From NCBI GenBank assembly GCA_018066125.1, contig JAGHSA010000035.1, forward strand, positions 1-43,609: a stretch of 43,609 nt of DNA. The letters are read 5' to 3'. Below the pieces are notes generated by a model. The model was not told where the DNA came from. It was given only the letters and a program-made list of their open reading frames with translations, and ran no database searches. Shown here piece by piece: positions 1-7,402 of this stretch (its first letter is position 1; every line of letters begins with the position of its first letter). The translations under genes and the position numbers were made by a program. The DNA is from Candidatus Cryptobacteroides onthequi (lineage in GTDB: Bacteria > Bacteroidota > Bacteroidia > Bacteroidales > UBA932).

Positions 1-22
1 CACGAGAAATCAGAAAAGCACC

Positions 23-1837
23 ATGAGACACAGGTTCTTCATCTCCATGATGGCTGGTCTGGCCCTCGCCGCATGTTCCAGCCATGACGTACTGATCGAG
101 ACTGAAAGGTTTGACGACCTCGGAGGCTGGACTCTCGACGAGCAGTTCCGCGACCAGGTGGGCTCGGCCTACCTCCTCGCTCACGGCATGGGAATCCCCG
201 TAGCCGATGCGAAGACCATCGTGACGCTCCCTTCTGCCGGAAGCTACCATGTTTGGGTGCGTACATACAACTGGAACGCCCCTTGGGACCCATCTCTGGC
301 ACCGGGACTGTTCCAGATAGCCGTGGACGGAAAGGCAGTCGGCGACAAGCTCGGCGACGAGCCACAGACATGGGGATGGCAGTATGCCGGAGATTTCAAG
401 GCAGAGAAGAAAACCGTGAGTCTGTCACTCCACGACCTGACAGGATTTGAGGGTCGCTGCGACGCAGTCCTCATCACCCGCAGCGACAGGCCTTCATTCC
501 CGGAGAAACGCAGCCTCACCCCTATCACAAAGGAAAAGGAGACATATGACCTCATCGTGGCAGGAGGCGGCACAGCGGGCATTTCGGCGGCAGCCGGTGC
601 GGCGCGTCAGGGCCTCAAGGTTCTCCTGCTGGACGACAAGCCATGGCTCGGAGGCGTGGGCTCCCCCGCTGTCAAGATAAGTGTCTCAGGACGCTGTCTG
701 GAGGGCAGGTATCCCAAGATGGGACGCATCATCAGCGAATACGGCAGGCCGTACAGGGACCCGGACGCCTTCCTCGACAAGTTCATGGGCGAAGGAGTGG
801 ATCTCAGGCTCAATTGCAGGGTCATTGAGGTCAAGAAAAAGGGCGACCGCATCACCTCCGTCATCGCCGAAGACTTCGGAGGCAAGAGATATGTAGAGTT
901 CAAGGGCAGATATTTCGCCGACTGCACCGGAGACGCCAATCTCGGATTCCTTGCCGGGGCGGAATACATGATGGGTCCGGAGACACGCGATGTCTATGGC
1001 GAGGACCTCGCACCGAAGACAGACGACCGGAGAACCTACGGATCCAGCATGGTCTGGAACGCTGACAGGACGGGCGAAGTGACATCATTCCCAGTGCTGC
1101 CATGGGCTGTGCAGATGTCGGACTCCACCAGGATCAAGGCATGGCGCAGTGCCTGGAGCTGGGAAGTGGGATGGTACAGAGACCAGATCGAGGACGGAGA
1201 ATGGATGAGAGACTATATGCTCAAGGTCATCTACGGCAACTGGTCTTATCTCAAGAACTCCCCGGAAACGGCAGAAGAATTCGCCGATGTGGCACTCAAG
1301 AGCGTCTCACATTTCCTCGGAAAGAGGGAGAGCCGCAGGCTCAAGGGCGACTATGTCATCACACAGCATGACGTGGAGGGAGAGTGGACCAGGCATCCTG
1401 ACGCAGCGGTGTGGGCGACCTACCCTATCGACCAGCACTTCCCTGCGCCGGAGTCCGTGCAGAACTTCCCTGACGGCCCGTTCATCGCCACCATGAAGCA
1501 CAACCACAACCCTCTCGGCATCGGACGTGCGAAACTCGTACAGGGACGTGACTACAACGATCCGTATATGATTCCATACCGCTGCCTCTACAGCGTCAAT
1601 GTCAGCAACATGTTCATGGCAGGACGCGACATCAGCGGATCGCGCATCGCGCTCTGCTCATATCGCGTGATGGGCACATGCGCCCAGATGGGAGAGGTCG
1701 TGGCCCTCGCGGCAAAGATATGCAGCGACCACGGATGTACCCCGAGAGAAGTCTACAGCGACCACCTTCAGGAGCTCATCGCCGCTCTGGAACAGGGGCT
1801 CCCTGAAAAGTACGAGAAGATCTATTCTCCGGACTAG
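23..1837 (+). CDS. Secreted lipoprotein FAD-dependent oxidoreductase
   Basis: Predicted 604-residue exported flavoprotein. Residues 1-18 form a lipoprotein signal ending LAAC, so the protein is probably anchored by Cys18. Residues about 20-150 look like a beta-rich accessory domain. From about 177 a Rossmann FAD-binding segment begins (DLIVAGGGTAGISAAA, then LLLDD about 25 residues on), and an FAD_oxidored-type domain (PF12831-like) runs to the end, with ADCTGD near 300 and a late MFMAGRDISGS segment. The family is known for uncharacterised Bacteroidetes oxidoreductases; the substrate cannot be read from sequence. The start is the first ATG before the signal peptide. Only 22 bp lie upstream, so promoter and operon partners are outside the window. 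Confidence 0.85.
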   Translation: MRHRFFISMMAGLALAACSSHDVLIETERFDDLGGWTLDEQFRDQVGSAYLLAHGMGIPVADAKTIVTLPSAGSYHVWVRTYNWNAPWDPSLAPGLFQIAVDGKAVGDKLGDEPQTWGWQYAGDFKAEKKTVSLSLHDLTGFEGRCDAVLITRSDRPSFPEKRSLTPITKEKETYDLIVAGGGTAGISAAAGAARQGLKVLLLDDKPWLGGVGSPAVKISVSGRCLEGRYPKMGRIISEYGRPYRDPDAFLDKFMGEGVDLRLNCRVIEVKKKGDRITSVIAEDFGGKRYVEFKGRYFADCTGDANLGFLAGAEYMMGPETRDVYGEDLAPKTDDRRTYGSSMVWNADRTGEVTSFPVLPWAVQMSDSTRIKAWRSAWSWEVGWYRDQIEDGEWMRDYMLKVIYGNWSYLKNSPETAEEFADVALKSVSHFLGKRESRRLKGDYVITQHDVEGEWTRHPDAAVWATYPIDQHFPAPESVQNFPDGPFIATMKHNHNPLGIGRAKLVQGRDYNDPYMIPYRCLYSVNVSNMFMAGRDISGSRIALCSYRVMGTCAQMGEVVALAAKICSDHGCTPREVYSDHLQELIAALEQGLPEKYEKIYSPD

Positions 1838-1946
1838 CGATCTGGAACATCGTCATGAGGAAGCCGGCGGGGCGGCAGGCATTTTTCTCAACAGGCATTT
1901 AACAAAACGTCACGCACGGCGTCTAATTACAAACCGATAAATCCAG

Positions 1947-2462
1947 ATGATTATGAGAACCGACAGCAGACTTTCAATCGCATTGGCAGCACTCATCGCT
2001 GCGGCAGGCATCTTCATGTCATGTGATTCTGACATCGCATACACACTTGAGGGCACTTGGGAGGGAGACATGTTCCAGGAATATATCTGGGAAGGAACCA
2101 CATACTGCCCATCATACACCCAGGTCACATTCCTCAAAGACCCATATACCTATTCAAGTGGCGACGGATACTGGGTGGACTACTTCGACTCCTGGATTCC
2201 TTGGAAGAACACGGTGGTGACCAACCATATAGACTGGACAGTCAGGGACGGCAACATCTTCATACACCTCTTCGAGGACAACATCGACTTCATCATCAGC
2301 GACTACCATCTGGATGAAGAGATCTTCAGGGGTGAGCTCTCAGGATCTGACGGATCATACGGAAGATTCCGTCTCCACTATGCAGGGCGTCCGTTCGCCA
2401 CACGCAGTACAGAAGGCACTGAGACCGGAGAGAGGCCTCAGAGAGTCACTGTCAGAAAATAA
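1947..2462 (+). CDS. Small orphan lipoprotein of unknown function
   Basis: 171 residues starting MIM; the second ATG (1953) is an equally good start. The N terminus is basic, then hydrophobic, and ends in a lipobox-like FMSC followed by DSD, acidic residues that could act as a surface-export signal in Bacteroidetes (inference). The mature part is rich in Trp, Tyr and acidic residues (TWEGDMFQEYIWEG, GYWVDYFDSWIPW), consistent with a small beta-barrel or lipocalin-like fold, with a basic tail. I recognise no family. No clear TAnnTTTG box lies in the 109 bp upstream. The last 11 bp overlap the end of the convergent PLP-enzyme gene. Confidence 0.65.
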   Translation: MIMRTDSRLSIALAALIAAAGIFMSCDSDIAYTLEGTWEGDMFQEYIWEGTTYCPSYTQVTFLKDPYTYSSGDGYWVDYFDSWIPWKNTVVTNHIDWTVRDGNIFIHLFEDNIDFIISDYHLDEEIFRGELSGSDGSYGRFRLHYAGRPFATRSTEGTETGERPQRVTVRK

Positions 2463-3471
2463 ATGACTTTGACACAGGGAAAAGGCCGTAAAGGCCACCC
2501 GTATGAATAAACAGTATATTTCCTGCTCCGCGAAGGCTTCCGCCTTCGCGGAGTTCGTTCCACAGGCCGTAGCTGGCCTTGCCTGTATAGACAGGATCCA
2601 GCACCACGCCTTCCAGACGGGCAATATGCTTTATGTGATCCAGCTCTTCAGGCCTGCTCTGTGCATAGCCTATACCGACGTATCCGTCATTGATTTCAAA
2701 GTCCTCAGGCTTCAGAGCCGCGGCACAGCGGTCAGCCTCCGACTGACTGATCTCCCCCTGCTCCACCAGGTACGGGAGCGCCTCGATGGATATACGGTGA
2801 CAGTGATCCTGGAAATATTTCACATCATCACACACGGCCATGGCCACGATTCTGCGCCCGTGCCCGCCGAGGATGTTGGCAAGATTCAATCCGGCCGCTG
2901 TGCCGCCGGATCCAGTCGCAAGCACTATCGTGTCGAATCTGATCCCGAGCTCGCGCTCCTGGTCGAGTATCTCATGGAAAGCATTGTAGTAACCGAGAGT
3001 GCCGACACCATTTGAAGCTCCCTCCGGGATGATGTAAGGATGGTATCCCCGGCTGCGGTATTCCTCCGCCATTGCGGCCATGATCTCGTTGCGGCTTGTG
3101 CTGTACTCCTCCCTGGTGCAGAATTTCACATCGGCACCCATCAGCAGGTCGAGAAAATAGTTCCCCTCAACCGGAGGCTGCTCACTGATGCGGAGCAGGA
3201 CTGCCGATTTCATGCCGTAATGAGCAGCGACGGCGACCGTGGCGCGGCAGTGGTTGCTCTGTATGCCGCCGGTGGTGATGAGCAGGTCGGCACCCTGCTG
3301 CAGGGCCTCCTGCACAGAGAACTCAAGCTTTCTTATCTTGTTGCCGGACCATTCGCTGCCGGTCTGGTCATCACGCTTGATATATATGCTGCATCCAAGC
3401 TCCTGTGAGAGCCGTTCCAACTTCCCTATCCTGGTGGGAAGATTGGCCAGAGAAAGTTTTTTCATCTGCAT
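2452..3471 (-). CDS. D-cysteine desulfhydrase / ACC deaminase family PLP enzyme
   Basis: 339-residue pyridoxal-phosphate enzyme of fold type II. The N terminus carries YIKRDDQTGSEWSGNKIRKLE; Lys45 in GNKIRKLE is the expected aldimine lysine. TTGGIQSNHCRA near 66-77 is the family loop binding the substrate carboxylate, and ATGSGGTAAGL near 185 the phosphate-binding glycine loop. The family includes 1-aminocyclopropane-1-carboxylate deaminase and D-cysteine desulfhydrase; sequence alone does not separate them, though D-cysteine breakdown is the commoner bacterial role. The next ATG (3465) has AGGAG six bases upstream and may be the true start. It lies 3 bp after the GDPD gene, so the two are probably co-transcribed. 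A 28-nt perfect hairpin (2526-2553) sits near its 3' end. Confidence 0.85.
   Translation of the reverse strand: MQMKKLSLANLPTRIGKLERLSQELGCSIYIKRDDQTGSEWSGNKIRKLEFSVQEALQQGADLLITTGGIQSNHCRATVAVAAHYGMKSAVLLRISEQPPVEGNYFLDLLMGADVKFCTREEYSTSRNEIMAAMAEEYRSRGYHPYIIPEGASNGVGTLGYYNAFHEILDQERELGIRFDTIVLATGSGGTAAGLNLANILGGHGRRIVAMAVCDDVKYFQDHCHRISIEALPYLVEQGEISQSEADRCAAALKPEDFEINDGYVGIGYAQSRPEELDHIKHIARLEGVVLDPVYTGKASYGLWNELREGGSLRGAGNILFIHTGGLYGLFPVSKSFIF
2526..2553 (-). repeat. Perfect 12-bp inverted repeat inside the PLP-enzyme gene
   Basis: The arms 2526-2537 and 2542-2553 are exact reverse complements separated by four bases. On the coding (minus) strand the loop reads GGAA, a GNRA-type tetraloop, so the mRNA should form a very stable hairpin about 70 nt before the stop codon. 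It encodes part of ELREGGSLRGAG. Confidence 0.85.
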
Positions 3472-3474
3472 CTC

Positions 3475-4302
3475 CTAATAAACGACGTTGAGCCAAGGGA
3501 AGTTTTCGGTGACATACTTCTTGACAGCGGCCGGTACATCAGTACACATCCTGTCACATCCGAGATATGCTCCGAGGATGAAATCCTCCACAGACTGGCC
3601 GGGCCAGAGGCTGACGGTGATACCCTCTTCATGGGCCTTCTTCACATCTTTGCGGGATGTGCCGTTCATGGTACATCCGAGGGTATAGATACCTGTGGTC
3701 TTGGCTATGGCGATGGTCTCGTCACTCAGCGGCCTGCCTATGATGAGAAGAAGATCAGCATCCGGATGGTGCGTCTGGAGATATCTCAGACCGCGGTAGT
3801 CACCTGACGTGAACACCATCATGGAGTTCTTTGTCTTTATAGACTTCACACCCTGGTAGACCTTCTCGACCATCTCTTCAAGCCTGTCCTGAGGATAAAG
3901 CTCTGCCGGGCTGGTCTTGAGCTCCCACTCCACGTAGAGGTTGTCCTTGCCGTCGAAAAAGCGGCACAGCTCCTCGAAAGACAGCACCTTGTTGCCCTTT
4001 TTCGTATGGAGACCGCGGACCTGGTCCGCAGTCATCTTCTCGATGATTCCCTTTCCGTCAGTGGTACGCTCCAGTGTATGGTCGTGGAGGATGAAGAGCA
4101 CACCGTCAGCCGTCATGCGGACATCGGTCTCAAATCCTGTATAGCCGAGATCCCAGCTTTCCTGGAAAGCCACCATGGTGTTCTCGTCACGTTCCATGCG
4201 TCCCCCGCGATGAGAGAATGCGCGTATAGTCTGTGTCTGTGCGAAAGATGCCACTGCAACAGAAAGTGCGATGACAGTGGTCAAAAGTCTCTTGTCTATC
4301 AT
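3475..4302 (-). CDS. Secreted glycerophosphodiester phosphodiesterase
   Basis: 275 residues with a cleavable signal peptide (about residues 1-21, ending SFAQT), so it acts in the periplasm or outside. The GDPD TIM-barrel signature is intact: SHRGG with His31 and Arg32, DENT at 39-42, FETDVRMTADG with Glu58 and Asp60, and ILHDHTLERTT with His73, which together supply metal ligands and the acid/base pair. Such enzymes split glycerophosphodiesters into glycerol-3-phosphate and an alcohol. It is first in a two-gene operon with the PLP enzyme (3 bp gap) and diverges from the symporter gene at 4373. A degenerate -7 box (TATATTAG on the minus strand, 4321-4328) lies upstream. Confidence 0.9.
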   Translation of the reverse strand: MIDKRLLTTVIALSVAVASFAQTQTIRAFSHRGGRMERDENTMVAFQESWDLGYTGFETDVRMTADGVLFILHDHTLERTTDGKGIIEKMTADQVRGLHTKKGNKVLSFEELCRFFDGKDNLYVEWELKTSPAELYPQDRLEEMVEKVYQGVKSIKTKNSMMVFTSGDYRGLRYLQTHHPDADLLLIIGRPLSDETIAIAKTTGIYTLGCTMNGTSRKDVKKAHEEGITVSLWPGQSVEDFILGAYLGCDRMCTDVPAAVKKYVTENFPWLNVVY

Positions 4303-4339
4303 ATGGTCCTGTTTTGAACTCTAATATAGGCACTTTTTG

Positions 4340-4347
4340 TATATTTG
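4340..4347 (+). promoter_or_regulatory. Bacteroidetes -7 box for the symporter gene
   Basis: TATATTTG matches TAnnTTTG. A TTTG at 4313-4316 is a possible -33 element, with a 23-bp spacer that is longer than usual. The box lies downstream of the earliest in-frame start (4337), so transcription would begin near 4351 and the real start must be the ATG at 4373. Confidence 0.6.
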
Positions 4348-4372
4348 TATGACGTCATATCCAATATCATAC

Positions 4373-5533
4373 ATGAAAAAGATCAAGATCAGCCTTTTCC
4401 TCAAGGTCATCATTGCCATAGCGTGCGGTGCCCTTCTGGGCCTGGTTGCACCCGACTGGGTGGTGCGCATACTCAAGACATTCAATGTCCTCTTCGCCCA
4501 GCTGCTCAAGTTCGTGGTGCCTCTGCTCATCCTCGGGCTGGTGACACCGGCCATAGCCAATGTCGGGCGCGGCGCCGGTAAGATGCTCCTCGCAGTGATG
4601 GCCATCGCATACCTCTCCACGATCTGCGCAGGATTCTTCACCCACATCAGCGTGTCGGGGCTTTTCCCTCACTACCTGACTCCGGGAGAGATGTCGGCAG
4701 ACGCCATGAGCGCCAAGGAGTTCAAGCCTTTCTTCGACATCAAGATTCCCCCGGTATGCGACATCCTCACCGCCCTGGTGCTGTCGTTCATGACAGGAGT
4801 CGGCATCATATTCACGGGATCCGCGGCTCTCAAGAAAGGATTTGACGAGTTCGGCAACATCGTGAAGCTGACCATTGAGAAAGCCATCATCCCCCTCCTC
4901 CCGTGGTACATCATGTCCATGATATGCGAGATGGGAGCGAAAGGAGTCATCAGCATGATTCTGGGATCCGGATTCAAGATCATACTCACAGGAATTGTCC
5001 TGTCCATCATCTACCTCATACTGCAGTACGGCCTCGCCTGTGCGATAGCTCGCAAAAATCCTTTCACGTGTCTCTGGAACATGCTGCCTGCATACCTCAC
5101 CGCCTTTTCGGTATGCTCAAGCTCCGCAGTGATCCCTGTCACCTCCAACTGCACCCGCAAGAACGGCGTGAGCGATGACATCGTGGACTTCACCATCCCG
5201 CTCTGCTCCGCAGTGCACATGTGCGGATCGACCATCAAGCTGGCAGCCAGCGCCATCGCTGTGGCCTACCTCAGCGGCAGCCCGCTGCCTTTCGGAGTAT
5301 ATGCAAGTTTCGTGATGATGCAGGGTATAGCCGCAGTCGCAGCGCCCGGAGTCATGGGCGGTGTCCTCATGGCATCAGTCGGACTGCTTGAATCCATCAT
5401 GGGATTCAGCCCCGACCAGACTGCCCTTGTCATGACCCTCTACCTCGCACTTGACGGTTACGGCCCGGCCTGCAATGTGACCGGCGACGGAGCCATAGCC
5501 ATCGTGATACAGAAGTTGTTCGGAAAAGAATAG
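4373..5533 (+). CDS. Dicarboxylate/amino acid:cation symporter family (SDF) protein
   Basis: 386-residue polytopic inner-membrane protein, normal length for the family (PF00375), with eight or so membrane segments and two hairpins. VCSSSAVIPVTSNC aligns with the serine-rich HP1 loop, and the late CNVTGDGAIAIVI segment with NVTGD of HP2/TM8. Signature residues differ: the NMDGT motif reads HMCGST, and the position of the substrate-carboxylate arginine just before NVTGD appears to be glycine or proline (DGYGPACNV). The transported solute is therefore unlikely to be an ordinary C4-dicarboxylate, an inference from the changed motifs. The start ATG 4373 follows the -7 box. The lipoprotein gene at 5543 follows after 9 bp. 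Confidence 0.85.
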   Translation: MKKIKISLFLKVIIAIACGALLGLVAPDWVVRILKTFNVLFAQLLKFVVPLLILGLVTPAIANVGRGAGKMLLAVMAIAYLSTICAGFFTHISVSGLFPHYLTPGEMSADAMSAKEFKPFFDIKIPPVCDILTALVLSFMTGVGIIFTGSAALKKGFDEFGNIVKLTIEKAIIPLLPWYIMSMICEMGAKGVISMILGSGFKIILTGIVLSIIYLILQYGLACAIARKNPFTCLWNMLPAYLTAFSVCSSSAVIPVTSNCTRKNGVSDDIVDFTIPLCSAVHMCGSTIKLAASAIAVAYLSGSPLPFGVYASFVMMQGIAAVAAPGVMGGVLMASVGLLESIMGFSPDQTALVMTLYLALDGYGPACNVTGDGAIAIVIQKLFGKE

Positions 5534-5542
5534 AATACAGAC

Positions 5543-7402
5543 ATGAGACACTGGATAGCCATCCTGGCGGTCCTGACGGCATGCGCCTGCAGCAGGACCG
5601 AAAATACAGACATAGTACTTGAGTCATCCACCTTCCGCCTGACCATAGGGCAGGACGCCACAGCCAGGTCGCTCGTACTGAAAGAAAACGGACAGGAGAT
5701 GCTGTCCAAGGGAGATGCCATCCCCCTGTTCACCGTCACCCAGGAGCGCCCGTTCAACAATGAGGTCAAGCTCGAGAACCCCAATACGCGCACCACATAC
5801 AGGGCCAACCGTGTGAGGCGGGAAGGAGACAGACTCATAGCAGGATTTGAGACTGCAGCATATGAGGCGGTCATCAGGATAGACGAGGCTGACGGTTATA
5901 TCACGTTTGAGCTCGAGGACTTCATCTGCGACCATGACAGGGACTATGAAGGCCTCAGGATGGACGTGCCGCCAGTGTCTGAGATGCGCCTGCTTCAGCT
6001 CCCGGTCAGGGAGAGGGAGAACTTCGGCGACTGGCTCAACGCCATGTGGGACGGCAAGGCCGCAGTATGCGTGGCCGGATGCGACCCTTACACGGAGATC
6101 TGGCATACTGATGCCCGGGACGGAAGGATCATGACCGCAGACCTCTACAGCGGCATCAGGCTGCGCGGCGGAAGGGCCGCCATCATTGCGGCGCCGGGAA
6201 AGGAAGCCTTCCTGGATGCGATGGACCGATTCGAGCAGGATCTCAACCTCCCGAGAGGCGTACAGAGCAGACGCTCGCCCCTGCTGAACAGATCCATCTA
6301 CTGGGTGTCCGATGCCACCCCGGAAAATATCGACAGACACATCGGGTATGCGAAGAAGGCCGGAATGGAGATGATGCTCTTCTACTACACCTGCTTCACC
6401 AAAGGGCACGGATACACCAGACTCGGCGATTATGAGCTCCGGGATGAATACACACGCGGGCTTGATGATATCAGGGAAATGATGGATAAGCTCAAGGCGG
6501 CAGGCATCACTCCCGGATTCCACACGCTCCAGACCCATATCGGCATCTCAAGTGCATATGTCACCCCGGTTCTCGATCACCGTCTGGGCAAAAAGAGGGT
6601 ATTCACGCTGAAGAGTGCCCTCCCAGCATCAGGAGAGGTGAGCGAGATCGTCGTGGAGGAGAATCCTGTGGATGCACCGATGCATGACGGATGCAGAGTG
6701 CTTGGATTCGGAGGCGAAGCCTTCTCATACGAGTCCTTCACCACTGAAAGGCCTTACACATTCAAGGGCGTCAGCCGCGGCCATTTCGGCACAGTGGCGT
6801 CAGGCCATCCGGCCGGAGAAGTGGGAGGTGTGCTGGACATCAGCGAGTTCGGAGCAAAGACAATCTATCTGGACCAGAATTCTGACCTCCAGGATGAGAT
6901 CGCCGACAAGATCGCGGCTATCTATGACTGCGGATTCGAGTTCATGTACCTCGACGGCTCGGAGGGAGTCGCACCGCCTTGCGGAATCAACGTTTCACTC
7001 TCACAGTACCGTGTGATTAAGAAACTGGCCACACCTCCGCTTTTCACCGAAGGTGCCGCCAAATCCCATTTCGGGTGGCACATGCAGGCAGGAGCCAATG
7101 CTTTTGACGTATTCAAGCCTGACGTATTTGAGGAAATGATATTGAAATTCCCTTACGCCGAGGCCCCACGCATGCAGAAAAACATGACCCGGGTGGACTT
7201 CGGATGGTGGAGGATATTCCCTGAGACCACCCCTGAGATGTGGGACTTCGCAGAGGAGAAGGCGATGGAGTACAACTGCCCTGTCACCATCCAGATGAAT
7301 CTCGGCAGCATCGAGTCAAATCCGAGGATGGACGAGCTTTTCGAAGTCCTCCACAGATGGGAGGATATCAGGAGGCAGCAAGGATCCTGTCCACAGCCTT
7401 GA
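5543..7402 (+). CDS. Glycoside-hydrolase-like lipoprotein (unassigned family)
   Basis: 619 residues. The signal peptide ends in a lipobox-like stretch (LTACAC), so it is probably a lipoprotein. Residues about 25-250 appear beta-sandwich-like. From about 253 (SIYWVSDATPENIDRHIGYA, then GMEMMLFYYTCF) an alternating beta/alpha pattern suggests a TIM barrel, as in retaining glycoside hydrolases. EFMYLDGSEG near 470 ends a strand with an acidic residue and is a candidate catalytic site. A segment resembling RGxxGTxxxxHxxG (SRGHFGTVASGHPAGEV) lies near 412-428. I cannot assign a CAZy family. It lies 9 bp after the symporter, suggesting an operon of transporter and extracellular hydrolase. Its last 35 bp overlap the convergent peptidase gene. 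Confidence 0.6.
   Translation: MRHWIAILAVLTACACSRTENTDIVLESSTFRLTIGQDATARSLVLKENGQEMLSKGDAIPLFTVTQERPFNNEVKLENPNTRTTYRANRVRREGDRLIAGFETAAYEAVIRIDEADGYITFELEDFICDHDRDYEGLRMDVPPVSEMRLLQLPVRERENFGDWLNAMWDGKAAVCVAGCDPYTEIWHTDARDGRIMTADLYSGIRLRGGRAAIIAAPGKEAFLDAMDRFEQDLNLPRGVQSRRSPLLNRSIYWVSDATPENIDRHIGYAKKAGMEMMLFYYTCFTKGHGYTRLGDYELRDEYTRGLDDIREMMDKLKAAGITPGFHTLQTHIGISSAYVTPVLDHRLGKKRVFTLKSALPASGEVSEIVVEENPVDAPMHDGCRVLGFGGEAFSYESFTTERPYTFKGVSRGHFGTVASGHPAGEVGGVLDISEFGAKTIYLDQNSDLQDEIADKIAAIYDCGFEFMYLDGSEGVAPPCGINVSLSQYRVIKKLATPPLFTEGAAKSHFGWHMQAGANAFDVFKPDVFEEMILKFPYAEAPRMQKNMTRVDFGWWRIFPETTPEMWDFAEEKAMEYNCPVTIQMNLGSIESNPRMDELFEVLHRWEDIRRQQGSCPQP

Noticed and set aside
1863-1886. Possible terminator after the FAD oxidoreductase gene
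   Set aside because: Only a four-base stem in GC-rich sequence before five T residues; too weak to call.
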